From assembly GCF_900142725.1 (NCBI RefSeq), contig NZ_FRBW01000002.1:1-64000 (forward strand): 64,000 nt of DNA. Direction: 5' to 3'. The DNA comes from Roseibium suaedae (GTDB taxonomy: Bacteria > Pseudomonadota > Alphaproteobacteria > Rhizobiales > Stappiaceae). A model generated the notes under the pieces. That model was given only the letters and a program-made list of their open reading frames with translations, searched no databases and was not told the DNA's origin. Numbering within the stretch: position 1 is the first letter of the stretch; every line of letters begins with the position of its first letter. This document shows positions 18,361 to 26,522 of the stretch, piece by piece. A program made the translations under genes and the position numbers.

Positions 18361-18386
18361 TATTTCCCTGTATAAACGGGGAAATA
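18361..18386. repeat. 8-bp hairpin between the kinase and DUF6653 genes
   Basis: TATTTCCC (18361-18368) and GGGAAATA (18379-18386) form a perfect stem around a 10-base loop. There is no T run. It could be an operator for the downstream gene or an intercistronic stem; neither is proven. Confidence 0.4.
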
Positions 18387-18488
18387 TTCCTGTGCCCAGT
18401 TTGCCGCAAAGGTAAATCAGCAGGAAAACCCAACGGCACGGGACAGGTCCCGGAGAACAACGGATAGAAATCCGCCAGAGGCACGATT

Positions 18489-19097
18489 ATGCAGCAGCCG
18501 CAAAGGCTCTCACGTCCCATCCAGGCGCTGGCCCCGATGCAGGCCGGGCAGATCCGCCCGCTTGGCATGACGCCAAGCGTCTGGCAGAGGCATGCTTCCC
18601 CCTGGAGCGTCTACAGCCGGATGGCCACCCTGCCCTTTTTGCTGGCAGCCATTGCAAGTCACGCCTGGATCGGCGGAGCGGCCTCAGCCGGACTGACCTT
18701 GCTGGTCTTTGTCTGGCTCTGGATCAATCCTCGCCTTTTCCCCGCCCCGCGCAAGCGCGACAGCTGGGCCGCGCGCGCCACCTATGGTGAGCGGATCTGG
18801 ATCAACCGGGCAGCAGTCGCCATTCCGCAAGACGAAGCCCGTGTCGCCCTCAGCCTGTCGCTGGTGACCGGCCTCGGCTTTGCCGCTGCGATCTATGGCG
18901 CCTATGAGATCAATCCGCTTCTCGGCATCTCGGGTATGATCGTCACCTATGCGGCCAAGCTCGTTTTTCTCAATCGCATGGCACGGCTTTACGACAAGAT
19001 GCGCGACGCTCACCCGCTTTACCGGTTCTGGACGGCCGAGCCGCAGAATGACAATGCGGCGGGCAAGGCAGGCAAATCCCTGCAGAAGTCGGCCTGA
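18489..19097 (+). CDS. DUF6653 family membrane protein
   Basis: The product is 202 residues. The N-terminal 45 residues are polar. Then come two hydrophobic segments around residues 40-78 and two more around 118-155, so it is probably an inner-membrane protein with four helices. The stretches RHASPWSVYSRM, WINPRLFPAPRKRDSWAARATYGER and FLNRMARLYDKM are characteristic of the DUF6653 family as I recall it; the family has no known biochemical function. It follows the fructokinase-like gene by 160 bases on the same strand and converges on the agmatinase-family gene. The ATG at 18489 is used; the codon at residue 27 (MTPSVWQRH) would also give a complete family domain. Confidence 0.72.
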   Translation: MQQPQRLSRPIQALAPMQAGQIRPLGMTPSVWQRHASPWSVYSRMATLPFLLAAIASHAWIGGAASAGLTLLVFVWLWINPRLFPAPRKRDSWAARATYGERIWINRAAVAIPQDEARVALSLSLVTGLGFAAAIYGAYEINPLLGISGMIVTYAAKLVFLNRMARLYDKMRDAHPLYRFWTAEPQNDNAAGKAGKSLQKSA

Positions 19098-19200
19098 CCA
19101 CGTCCAGCATCTGATCTGTCAGAGCAAGAAAAAGCCCTACTGGCCAATTCTGGGCGGCAGGGTTCAAACCGGCGACGAAAATGTTGCCCCGTCGACGTCA

Positions 19201-19233
19201 TCCCGGTTTGGTGCCCGAGCACCAAGACCGGGA
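19201..19233. repeat. Intergenic palindromic element, type A
   Basis: A hairpin with arms TCCCGGTTTGGTGC (19201-19214) and GCACCAAGACCGGGA (19219-19233), one bulged base and a 4-base loop. It lies between convergent genes, next to the type B element at 19293. The 19098-19424 intergenic region otherwise holds nothing recognisable. Confidence 0.65.
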
Positions 19234-19292
19234 TCCAGTATCCCGCAGTTCAACTTTCAAAGAAAATGAAGCCATCTCAATTGGTTACTGGA

Positions 19293-19310
19293 TCCCTGCC
19301 TTCGCAGGGA
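19293..19310. repeat. Intergenic palindromic element, type B
   Basis: TCCCTGC (19293-19299), loop CTTC, GCAGGGA (19304-19310), followed by TGACA. The same design, including the GGGATGACA edge, recurs at 29262-29281, so this is a dispersed repeat rather than a chance stem. Confidence 0.65.
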
Positions 19311-19424
19311 TGACAACCGTCTTTTCCCATAATCTTGAGTCTTTGGACTTGCCGCGCCCGATCCTCAATCTCAGTCCTGCAGCCCATTCCTGTCTGCAGG
19401 GCCTTTCGTTTTGAGATGTTCGAT

Positions 19425-20381
19425 TTAGCCGCGTTTCTTCTCAGCCAGAAGACCGAGATAATGTTGCGCAATCGTTGCTGCCGCGATGGAGGTGATGTCC
19501 GCGTGGTCATAGGCAGGAGAGACTTCCACCACGTCGCCTCCGACGAAGTCCAGGTTGCCAAGGCGGCGCAGGATCATCAGGGCCTCCCGGCTGGAGAGGC
19601 CTCCAGCCACAGGCGTCCCCGTTCCCGGCGCAAAGGCAGGATCCAGGCAGTCGATGTCAAAGGTCATATAGGCCTTGGATGAGCCGACCCGGTCCTTGAT
19701 CATCTCGACCACACCATTGACACCGAGCAGTTCAACTTCCTCTCCATAGAGGATCTCAAGGCCACAGGTTTCCGGCGCATGGGTGCGAATGCCGATCTGG
19801 ATCGACTTTTCCGGGTCAATCAGGCCTTCCCGCACAGCCCGACCCGTAAACGTGCCGTGGTCTATCCGATCCCCCATGTCGGGCCATGTGTCCTGATGGG
19901 CATCGAACTGAACCAGCGCCAGCGGGCCATGCTTGGCCACATGCGCCTTCAGCAGCGGATAGGTGACGAAGTGATCCCCGCCGATGGAAAAGAGATGCAC
20001 ATCCTGATCCAGGATTTCCCGCGCCTGGGCCTCGATACATCCCGGAATGTCTGCATTGCGGCCATAGTCGAAAGAGCAATCCCCATAGTCGACCACGGAC
20101 AGGCCTTCAAACGGATCCGCCTCGAACGGATATTGCGGATCACCGTCGAAAATGGCCGAAGCACGGCGCACGCCCTGCGGACCGAAGCGGGCACCCGGAC
20201 GATTGGAAACGGAAGCATCAAATGGAATGCCCCAGACAGCCGCATCTACGCCCGTCAGATCGCGGGTGTAGCGACGGCGCATGAAGGACAGCACACCACC
20301 ATAAGTCGGCTCGTGAGAACCACCAGTCAGGCTCTTGCCAAACACCGCATTGTCAGTCGGACGCGGACGGATGGGGGACAT
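19425..20381 (-). CDS. speB: Agmatinase / ureohydrolase family protein
   Basis: This 318-residue cytoplasmic binuclear-manganese hydrolase probably splits agmatine to putrescine and urea. Metal-binding blocks of the arginase/agmatinase family are intact: SIGGDHFVTYPLL, QFDAHQDTWPD and MTFDIDCLDPAFAPGTGTPV. The GGLSSREALMILR segment and the glutamate in VVEVSPAYDHAD are also typical. Other members act on guanidinobutyrate, guanidinopropionate or formiminoglutamate, so the substrate is the least certain part. The start is set at the ATG at 20381 (MSPIRPRPTD) because AAGGAG lies eight bases upstream. It is convergent with the DUF6653 gene; the FkbM gene lies upstream on the same strand. Confidence 0.87.
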   Translation of the reverse strand: MSPIRPRPTDNAVFGKSLTGGSHEPTYGGVLSFMRRRYTRDLTGVDAAVWGIPFDASVSNRPGARFGPQGVRRASAIFDGDPQYPFEADPFEGLSVVDYGDCSFDYGRNADIPGCIEAQAREILDQDVHLFSIGGDHFVTYPLLKAHVAKHGPLALVQFDAHQDTWPDMGDRIDHGTFTGRAVREGLIDPEKSIQIGIRTHAPETCGLEILYGEEVELLGVNGVVEMIKDRVGSSKAYMTFDIDCLDPAFAPGTGTPVAGGLSSREALMILRRLGNLDFVGGDVVEVSPAYDHADITSIAAATIAQHYLGLLAEKKRG

Positions 20382-20497
20382 TTCGAACTCCTTAGAGAAA
20401 AACCGCTTCGACACTTCCTCGAAGCCCCACGACCCTAGCCAAGATGCCGTGAAACACAAGCGTGACTACTCAAGCTGGCACTGGGACCGGCTGGCGT

Positions 20498-21403
20498 TCA
20501 GACGTTCATAGCGGGATGTCTCCCGGCAGGTGCAAACAGGTAGTCGTGCTTGGAAAGCTTATCGACCACTTCATAGCCGAACCCTGCCAGATAGGACTGG
20601 ATTTCGGCCAGCTTCCAGCACTCGATCAGCATGAAGTTGAAGCGGTACTTCTCGAAATCCAGCCCCTTGAGAACGCTCAGTTCTCCACCCTCGACATCTA
20701 GGCTCAGGAAATCGATTTCCTGCGGGGCAGACGCTCTCTCCAGAACCTCCGTCAAGGTCCGGGCGACCGCTCCAAAGCGGATCAGCTCCGCGTTCTTTTC
20801 CGCAGCATAGCCAATCGATAGCTTGTTCTGCAGTCCGGCCTTCGCATGCCCCTCCTGATCCAGAACACTCGTTTCGGCGACCGTCATCAAGTTCGAATAG
20901 GTCAGTTCGAGCATGGGCTTATCAAACCCGAAAGGCACACAGGCGCAGCATTCGAAATGGTTTCGAGCACTCCGATTGTCGATGCAGGTCAGGAAGTTGT
21001 TCAAGCTCGGCTCGATCAAGACGCCCCGCCAGTTCCGCTTGCGTTCCAGTGTCCAGGTATTCGACTGGAAGTATCCGTCATTGGCTCCAAGTTCGACAAA
21101 AAAGCCATTGTCCTTGTCCAGCCACTTTGCCAGCAGCCCATCCATTCCTCCGGCAGCGACAGATCTTTTGTTCAAGACGCGGCGAACGAGAAGGTAGACG
21201 GAAGGAGGAAGGAGCCAATTTTTCAGAAAGACCAGAAGCACAAATATTATCCTCAAGACGGGAATGAGCGGGACCAGAAACCGATGAAGCGGTCCTGAGG
21301 CTGTTTTAGGGCTACTGCCAATGTATGTCGCTGAAAAGCACCAAATACTTTCAAATAACCTTAACTTGTCACTGAACGGCTCATTTTCGTGACAGGCAGA
21401 CAA
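20498..21403 (-). CDS. FkbM family methyltransferase with hydrophobic N-terminus
   Basis: The C-terminal two thirds is a SAM-dependent FkbM-type methyltransferase domain: GFFVELGANDGYFQSNT (SAM-binding motif I), GVLIEPSLNNF, and IDFLSLDVEGGELSVLKGL near the end. Members methylate O atoms on sugars and polyketides; here the acceptor is unknown. Before the domain is a hydrophobic stretch (LVPLIPVLRIIFVLLVFL) followed by basic residues, suggesting a membrane-associated enzyme. The start is uncertain. The most upstream in-frame codon, a TTG at 21403, falls inside the rpsI terminator and is unlikely; internal TTG or GTG codons, or the ATG about 86 residues in, are other choices. No polysaccharide gene cluster surrounds it. 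Confidence 0.75.
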   Translation of the reverse strand: MSACHENEPFSDKLRLFESIWCFSATYIGSSPKTASGPLHRFLVPLIPVLRIIFVLLVFLKNWLLPPSVYLLVRRVLNKRSVAAGGMDGLLAKWLDKDNGFFVELGANDGYFQSNTWTLERKRNWRGVLIEPSLNNFLTCIDNRSARNHFECCACVPFGFDKPMLELTYSNLMTVAETSVLDQEGHAKAGLQNKLSIGYAAEKNAELIRFGAVARTLTEVLERASAPQEIDFLSLDVEGGELSVLKGLDFEKYRFNFMLIECWKLAEIQSYLAGFGYEVVDKLSKHDYLFAPAGRHPAMNV

Positions 21404-21433
21404 AAAAACCCGCCGGATCGCTCCGGCGGGTTT
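21402..21433 (-). terminator. Rho-independent terminator of rplM-rpsI
   Basis: AAACCCGCCGGA (21406-21417) and TCCGGCGGGTTT (21422-21433) make a 12-bp perfect stem with a 4-base loop. On the minus strand a T run follows without a gap. It lies 27 bases past the rpsI stop. Confidence 0.9.
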
Positions 21434-21459
21434 CTTGAAGTCCGCAAGCGGCTGAGAAA

Positions 21460-21936
21460 TCAGCGCTTGGAGAACTGGAAGGACCGGCGGGCCTTTGCGC
21501 GGCCGAACTTCTTACGTTCGACGACACGGCTGTCGCGGGTCAGGAAGCCTTCCTTCTTCAGGATGGCGCGCAGTTCCGGCTCGTAGTGGGTCAGAGCCTT
21601 GGAGATGCCGTGACGAACGGCACCGGCCTGACCGGACAGGCCGCCACCAGCAACGGTAGCAACGATGTCGTACTGGCCATCGCGGTCGGTCAGCATGATC
21701 GGCTGACGCAGGATCATCTGCAGAACCGGACGCGCAAAATACGCGGTGAAGTCCTTGCTGTTGATCGTGATCTTGCCGGTGCCCGGCTTGACCCACACGC
21801 GGGCGACAGCGTCCTTACGCTTGCCGGTTGCGTATGCACGGCCATGAGCGTCCAGCTTCTGGACATGGACCGGAGCTTCCGGAGCAGCGGACTCGATAGC
21901 GCCGCCCAGATCTTCCAGGGATTGCAGCTCAGCCAT
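21460..21936 (-). CDS. rpsI: 30S ribosomal protein S9
   Basis: This 158-residue protein of the small ribosomal subunit contacts P-site tRNA through its C-terminal tail. The S9 domain runs from about residue 32 ([25 protein letters not shown]), through [19 protein letters not shown], to the conserved basic end [25 protein letters not shown] region, in which the final Lys-Arg is kept. The first 30 residues, rich in Glu, Ala and Pro, are an alphaproteobacterial extension. It starts two bases after the rplM stop, which is the usual L13-S9 operon order, and is followed by a strong terminator at 21402-21433. Confidence 0.98.
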   Translation of the reverse strand: MAELQSLEDLGGAIESAAPEAPVHVQKLDAHGRAYATGKRKDAVARVWVKPGTGKITINSKDFTAYFARPVLQMILRQPIMLTDRDGQYDIVATVAGGGLSGQAGAVRHGISKALTHYEPELRAILKKEGFLTRDSRVVERKKFGRAKARRSFQFSKR

Positions 21937-21938
21937 CG

Positions 21939-22406
21939 TTATGCCCTCTTGCCGTCGTTCTTGTCGTTGAGGCTCTTGACGTCAACCAGAACCGGCGACT
22001 GAGCTTCATGCGGATGCTCGGCACCAGCGTAGACACGCAGGTTCTTGAGCTGTGCGTTGGACAGCGGACCGCCCGGCATCATGCGCTGCACGGCCTTCTG
22101 GAGGACGCGCTCCGGGAAACGGCCTTCGAGGATTGCACGTGCGGTGCGCTCCTTGATGCCACCCGGATGGCCGGTGTGCCAGTAGTACTTCTTGTTTTCG
22201 TACTTGCGGCCGGTCAGAACCACCTTGTCGGCGTTCACAACGATGATGTTGTCGCCGCAGTCAACGTGGGGGGTGTAGGTCGGCAGATGCTTGCCGCGCA
22301 GATGGTTGGCGATGTAGGCAGCCAGACGGCCTACGACCATGCCTTCAGCGTCGATCAAGATCCACTTTTTCTCGACCTCAGCCGGCTTGGCAGAGAAGGT
22401 CTTCAT
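21939..22406 (-). CDS. rplM: 50S ribosomal protein L13
   Basis: This 155-residue early-assembly protein of the large ribosomal subunit shows the expected blocks: [21 protein letters not shown] near the N-terminus, [25 protein letters not shown] in the middle, and [21 protein letters not shown] near the end. The start is the ATG at 22406 ([11 protein letters not shown]); readings that begin at 22526 would include leader and promoter sequence. It is the first gene of the rplM-rpsI operon, with a good sigma-70-type promoter 92-120 bases upstream and an untranslated leader of roughly 80-90 bases. L13 often regulates its own operon through the leader in other bacteria; that is not shown here. Confidence 0.98.
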   Translation of the reverse strand: MKTFSAKPAEVEKKWILIDAEGMVVGRLAAYIANHLRGKHLPTYTPHVDCGDNIIVVNADKVVLTGRKYENKKYYWHTGHPGGIKERTARAILEGRFPERVLQKAVQRMMPGGPLSNAQLKNLRVYAGAEHPHEAQSPVLVDVKSLNDKNDGKRA

Positions 22407-22798
22407 GAGTTTGATCCATGACTTGGTTTGAAACAAAAAGCCCGCCGAAAACCTCCCAGTGAGAGATCTCGAGACGGACCTTAATTCGTCGGAGCAGCTT
22501 ATACGCCAGCCAAATTTGCCGGTCAAGCTGGTTTTGTCGAAGCTTGATCTAAAATAACTATGTTTTTCAATTACTTAAAAAAACGGTATTATATTACCGC
22601 ACAAAACTTGGCATTGCCACTGGCCGCCCCAACCCCTTGCGCCCACCAGAACAGCGACAGAATCTTCCGCAGAGGCAATAAAAACAAGCAAACCTCGTAA
22701 ATTGTTACAATGAAACAACTTTCTCGCTTAACCCCTAGAAAAGATATATGGTCTAACTGGTTAGAGAGTTTCCTTGGACACATTACTCAGAGCCGCCG
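22407..22798. other. AT-rich divergent intergenic region, rplM / diguanylate cyclase
   Basis: Of these 392 bases, 22407-22497 is the rplM leader and 22498-22526 its promoter. The rest, up to the cyclase start, is AT-rich (about 22540-22770) and must contain the cyclase promoter, which I cannot place. I see no convincing gene. Confidence 0.5.
22498..22526 (-). promoter_or_regulatory. Predicted sigma-70-type promoter of rplM-rpsI
   Basis: On the minus strand TTGACC (22521-22526) and TATAAG (22498-22503) are separated by exactly 17 bases. Their position upstream of a ribosomal-protein operon and closeness to consensus make this the clearest promoter in the window. Confidence 0.75.
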
Positions 22799-24052
22799 GT
22801 GAGATACGACAGGGTTCAACTTTCAGGATCGGCAGCACGGAAAAGCAAGGCCGAAACAACGTTGGCGAAACACTATCTGATCGCCGCCTCAGTCATTGCC
22901 TTCGTCATTATAACTGTCGCAGCCTTTTCCCTCGTCACCGATGCCTTGCTGCAAAGACAGATCCTCGCCTCCATAGAAGAGAACGCCGAATCCAGGGCTC
23001 AAATCTGGAAAGAGCGGTTGTTCAGGGCACTGCCTAGCGCTGGAGAATTGATCCGAAGCGGATTTGGCTCGGAAGAGCACCTGCAGAGGCTCCATGACCC
23101 GCTTGTTCTGGGCGACATACTGCATTTCGAGTTCTTCAATGCCGACGGCAAGCGCACCTTTACCAGCCGGTCGTCCACTTTCGATATGGGCGAAGCCCTG
23201 GCTGCGCAGGAAAACGAGTCGCACAAACATTCCTTTGCCAAGGCAGTTGCCACCGGAAAGCCGGTTACGACCATCTTTCATGAGCACGCCTATCAGTCCA
23301 GCATCGAGCGCTACCACGCTATCTCTGAAACCTATCTGCCCGTTGTTGCCGCCGATGGCGAAGTCATCGGCGTCATCGAACTCTATCTCGACATGGGGCA
23401 TTTTCTGGAAACGCTGGAAGGCGCATTCCAGTTCGTCGGCACCATCACCAGCATCGGCACCCTGATCGTCGTGCTCTTGCCCGTCGCCGCCTTCGGGCTC
23501 CGCACCCGGCAGGTTCTTCTGGCAGACCGCAAGCTGCTGGAGCTGACAAGGTTTGACCAGTTGACTGGAACCTTGAACCGCAACTCGCTTTCAGAGTTCA
23601 TGGAAACCTATTTTTCCAGCCACGATGACCCATCCGGCCTCGGGATCCTGTTTGTCGACATCGACCATTTCAAGCAGCTCAACGACCGCTTCGGTCACGC
23701 CTATGGGGACCAGGTGCTGCAGCACATCGCCAGCGCCCTGATGAAATCCCTGCGTGGCAGCAGTGACCTCGTGGGCCGCTATGGTGGAGACGAGTTCATC
23801 GTCCTGTGCCCGAACACAACGATCGCCGAACTGCGCAAGGTGCACCAACGGCTTGCCGCAGCCATTGCTGCCCGGCTTGAAAAGGATGACATTGATCACA
23901 CCATCAGTGTCAGCGTCGGTGCCTATGTCACGACCCGTTCCGACACAGAGCGCCTCGCCCTGCATGCCGCCGATACAGCGCTCTATGAGGCCAAGCGGCG
24001 CGGCCGGAACCAGACGGTTGAATACGCGCCGGACATGGAAGTTGCGAAATAG
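22799..24052 (+). CDS. Membrane-bound diguanylate cyclase with periplasmic sensor region
   Basis: This 417-residue protein has two membrane helices (about 25-47 and 213-233) flanking a periplasmic region of about 165 residues, presumably a Cache-like or related sensor. A C-terminal cytoplasmic GGDEF domain makes c-di-GMP. The active site is intact: RYGGDEF at 327-333, with FVDIDHFKQLND and YEAKRRGRNQT also typical. The residue expected for Arg of the RxxD inhibitory site is Gly (GSSD before LVGRY), so product inhibition through a canonical I-site is unlikely. The start is a GTG at 22799, since no ATG is available before the first helix; a TTG a little downstream is possible. The gene converges on the thioesterase gene. 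Confidence 0.9.
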   Translation: MRYDRVQLSGSAARKSKAETTLAKHYLIAASVIAFVIITVAAFSLVTDALLQRQILASIEENAESRAQIWKERLFRALPSAGELIRSGFGSEEHLQRLHDPLVLGDILHFEFFNADGKRTFTSRSSTFDMGEALAAQENESHKHSFAKAVATGKPVTTIFHEHAYQSSIERYHAISETYLPVVAADGEVIGVIELYLDMGHFLETLEGAFQFVGTITSIGTLIVVLLPVAAFGLRTRQVLLADRKLLELTRFDQLTGTLNRNSLSEFMETYFSSHDDPSGLGILFVDIDHFKQLNDRFGHAYGDQVLQHIASALMKSLRGSSDLVGRYGGDEFIVLCPNTTIAELRKVHQRLAAAIAARLEKDDIDHTISVSVGAYVTTRSDTERLALHAADTALYEAKRRGRNQTVEYAPDMEVAK

Positions 24053-24062
24053 AGACGGCAGC

Positions 24063-24488
24063 TTACCGCGGCGGTACGGAATAGGTCGCCGTGGCATGGG
24101 CAGCGTAGTCCTCATCCCCCTCCCCGGCGATGCCGCATTCCACCACGGCAAGACGCTTGCCGAGCTTCAGCAGACGGCAGGTGCACAACAGATCGCCTGG
24201 AGCTGGCTTGCGCAGGAAATTGATGTTGAGGTTCGTGGTCACCGCCAAAGCCACGGGCCCGATATGGGCCAGGATCACCACATAGGCAGCAAGATCCGCC
24301 AGAGCCATCATGGAGGGGCCGGAGATCGTGCCTCCCGGCCGCAGATGCGCCTCCGTCGCCTTCAGACGCAACACCGCCTCGCCGGGTGAAATACTCTCGA
24401 CGAAATAGGCCTTTCCGCCCGCATGAATTTGCGGAAATTCCTCATCCAGAAACCGCGACAGTTCTTCCACGGACATGACCGGCGTCAT
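24063..24488 (-). CDS. PaaI-family hotdog thioesterase
   Basis: This 141-residue cytoplasmic hotdog-fold protein is probably an acyl-CoA thioesterase. The central motif LRPGGTISGPSMMALADLAAYVVI carries the family signature in which an Asp lies in the hotdog helix. LNINFLRKPAPGDLLCTCRLLKLGKRLAVVE is the usual following strand pair. The acyl substrate cannot be deduced. The ATG at 24488 is chosen for the excellent GGGAGG site 5-6 bases upstream; a TTG at 24515 and an ATG at 24476 are weaker alternatives. It lies downstream of the AsnC-type regulator gene on the same strand, with about 120 bases between. The convergent diguanylate cyclase gene ends 10 bases away. Confidence 0.85.
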   Translation of the reverse strand: MTPVMSVEELSRFLDEEFPQIHAGGKAYFVESISPGEAVLRLKATEAHLRPGGTISGPSMMALADLAAYVVILAHIGPVALAVTTNLNINFLRKPAPGDLLCTCRLLKLGKRLAVVECGIAGEGDEDYAAHATATYSVPPR

Positions 24489-24607
24489 CAGGACCTCCCT
24501 CCCCGATTGATGCAAGGCACAGGCATTTCAGCCAGTTTTCCTTGCGACTTAACCTAAACGTCAATTTGAGGGAAAGGCAAGGCAGCATTGCGCCTTCCGC
24601 CCACAGG

Positions 24608-25069
24608 TCATCCCAGGGGCATCGACGGGCCGGATTTGGCGGTTCGAAGCACGAAGTTGGTTCGCGAGGCCCGCACCAGTCCCGGCCCAAGCAGCTTCTT
24701 CATCATGAAGGCCTCCAGATCCTCCGGATCCCGCACAACCACCTTCATCACGTAATCCGCGTCCCCCGTAATCGAAGAACATTCGATCACCCGGTCCTCG
24801 GTCTGCACCATGTGATCGAAGGCCGCGATCGTTTCCGGGCCATGGTTCATCAGCGACACATGCACATAAGCCATGGCATGGAAGCCCAATTCGCGCGGAT
24901 TGAGGATCGCGGCATATTTCTCGATCACCCCGGCTTCCTCCAGCCGCTTGATCCTGCGCCAGCAGGGCGAGACGGACATGCCGGCCTGTTCGGCAAGATC
25001 CTTCGCACTGGCCCGTCCGTCCTTCTGCAAGAGCGCGAGCAGTTTCTTGTCCTGACTGTCCAGATCCAC
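24608..25069 (-). CDS. Lrp/AsnC family regulator, probable regulator of phhA-phhB
   Basis: This 153-residue DNA-binding regulator has an N-terminal winged helix-turn-helix (DGRASAKDLAEQAGMSVSPCWRRIKRLEEAGVI region) and a C-terminal RAM/ACT-like ligand domain (CSSITGDADYVMKVVVRDPEDLEAF). The family senses amino acids and acts as dimers or octamers. It is divergent from the phenylalanine hydroxylase gene, which starts 126 bases away, so control of phhA-phhB in response to phenylalanine or tyrosine is a reasonable inference. The start is placed at the GTG at 25069, nine bases after GGGAGG; a TTG two codons earlier (25075) is only three bases from that site. I could not define an operator in the spacer. 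Confidence 0.9.
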   Translation of the reverse strand: MDLDSQDKKLLALLQKDGRASAKDLAEQAGMSVSPCWRRIKRLEEAGVIEKYAAILNPRELGFHAMAYVHVSLMNHGPETIAAFDHMVQTEDRVIECSSITGDADYVMKVVVRDPEDLEAFMMKKLLGPGLVRASRTNFVLRTAKSGPSMPLG

Positions 25070-25195
25070 CGGCAAATTCCTCCCCGAACTTCCGCTTAGT
25101 GGCGTTTTCTTTTCAAGAATGCATCATGTGGAGCAAAATGAGAACGATAAAACCGCAGGATCAAGCCTATCTTTGTCAGTGAGGAGGAACTCACC

Positions 25196-25990
25196 ATGGC
25201 AAAGACAAGCGCATATACCGCGAAGATTCCCGGCCCGGACGGACGGATCGCCTACACCGAAGAGGAGAACGGTGTGTGGCGGGACCTCTATGCCCGCCAG
25301 GAGCCCAATGTCCGCAAGATGGCCGCCCCCGACTATCTGACGGGTTTCGACAAGCTGGCCCTGCCTGCAGACCGGGTGCCGCAGTGTTCGGAAGTCTCGG
25401 ACGTGCTTCGAACCCACACCGGCTGGAAGGTTGAGCCGGTCCCGGCCCTGATCGGCTTCGGCCGGTTTTATTCCATGCTGGCTGACCGCACGTTCCCCGC
25501 AGCGTCCTTCATCCGCAGCCGCAAGGACTTCGACTACATCAAGGAACCGGACATCTTTCACGAGATCTTCGGCCACACGCCGATGCTGACCGACCCGCGC
25601 TTTGCGGCCTTTTCCGAAGCGATCGGCAAAGCCGGGCAAAAACTGGAAGCCAAGGACTATTCCTGGCTGATCCGGCTCTACTGGTTCACCATCGAATTCG
25701 GCCTGACAAAGGTGAATGGGGTCTACAAGTCGCTGGGCTCCGGCCTTGCGTCATCGCCGACCGAACTGCCCCACAGTGTCGCGGCCCCTGAGGTCGTCCG
25801 CCGCCCCTTCGATGTCATCGACATCCTGCGCACCCCTTACCGGATCGACATTCACCAGCCGCTTTACTACGTTCTGGAAGACATCGACGATCTGTTCAGG
25901 GCCGCCGAGCGGGACCTGACGGCCGACATCCGCAAGGCGCAGTCCCTTGGACTGTTCGCCCCCCTTTACCCGCTGGAAAAGAGTGCCTGA
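25196..25990 (+). CDS. phhA: Phenylalanine 4-monooxygenase
   Basis: This 264-residue, tetrahydropterin-dependent, non-haem iron enzyme hydroxylates phenylalanine to tyrosine in the cytoplasm. The iron ligands of the 2-His-1-Glu site are visible: H122 and H127 in PDIFHEIFGHTPM and E167 in YWFTIEFGL. Length matches bacterial single-domain forms that lack the N-terminal regulatory ACT domain of animal enzymes. The start ATG at 25196 follows GAGGAGG. The pterin recycling gene phhB begins one base after its stop, so the two are translationally close and co-transcribed. The divergent AsnC-type gene is the likely regulator. The third gene sometimes found with these, an aromatic aminotransferase phhC, is absent here. 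Confidence 0.96.
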   Translation: MAKTSAYTAKIPGPDGRIAYTEEENGVWRDLYARQEPNVRKMAAPDYLTGFDKLALPADRVPQCSEVSDVLRTHTGWKVEPVPALIGFGRFYSMLADRTFPAASFIRSRKDFDYIKEPDIFHEIFGHTPMLTDPRFAAFSEAIGKAGQKLEAKDYSWLIRLYWFTIEFGLTKVNGVYKSLGSGLASSPTELPHSVAAPEVVRRPFDVIDILRTPYRIDIHQPLYYVLEDIDDLFRAAERDLTADIRKAQSLGLFAPLYPLEKSA

Positions 25991-25991
25991 C

Positions 25992-26333
25992 ATGAGCGCA
26001 TCAGATCTTGCCCAAGCTGCCTGCGAACCCTGCCAGGGAATTGGCGGCACCCTGCCCGCCGGGGAAGCCCGGTCCCTGATGAGCGAGCTTCATCCGGACT
26101 GGACCATGGACGCAGAAGCCAAATCCATCCAGCGCGCCTTCAAGGTGAAAGGCTTTGCCAAGGCGGTCTATCTGGCCAATCTGGCAGCCTACAATGCCGA
26201 CCGGGACGGACATCATCCGGATGTCGCCTTCGGCTGGGGCTATTGCCGCATCACCTTCACGTCCCATGAGCTTGGAGGCCTGACGAAGAACGACTTCATC
26301 TGCGCCGCCAAGCTCGACAAGCTGGTCGCCTGA
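25992..26333 (+). CDS. phhB: Pterin-4a-carbinolamine dehydratase
   Basis: This 113-residue enzyme dehydrates the 4a-hydroxytetrahydropterin formed by phenylalanine hydroxylase so that the cofactor can be reduced again. The PCD signature is clear: DRDGHHPDVAFGWGYCRITFTSH, containing the His-His-Pro-Asp active site, followed by the C-terminal GGLTKNDFICAAKLD. The short Cys- and Gly-containing N-terminus (ACEPCQGIGG) is common in these proteins. The ATG at 25992 follows the phhA stop by a single base and overlaps its ribosome-binding region, which confirms that the pair is a unit. A palindromic repeat lies 25 bases downstream and may mark the end of the transcript. Confidence 0.95.
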   Translation: MSASDLAQAACEPCQGIGGTLPAGEARSLMSELHPDWTMDAEAKSIQRAFKVKGFAKAVYLANLAAYNADRDGHHPDVAFGWGYCRITFTSHELGGLTKNDFICAAKLDKLVA

Positions 26334-26357
26334 AACGAGGGCTTTGCTTCACGAGCC

Positions 26358-26378
26358 GTCCCGGCCTCGCGCCGGGAC
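26358..26378. repeat. Intergenic palindromic element, type C
   Basis: GTCCCGGC (26358-26365), loop CTCGC, GCCGGGAC (26371-26378). The same arms with loop CTTGA recur at 27407-27427. It lies between phhB and the enoyl-CoA hydratase homologue. Confidence 0.7.
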
Positions 26379-26522
26379 CGCTCGGCACGCTCCAATCGTG
26401 GCCGGTTCCCCGCCCACAGCCTTCTCCCCGGCTTTCTCCTATCGTCCCAGTCGCCATGCTTTGCCCTCTTGGGTAAAGTGCCGCCAAAGACCGGCCCAAA
26501 ACCGACAAGAGGAACCGCCGCC

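Noticed and set aside
22589..22783. Small open frame upstream of the diguanylate cyclase
   Set aside because: It lies in an AT-rich promoter region, has unusual composition and no ribosome site.
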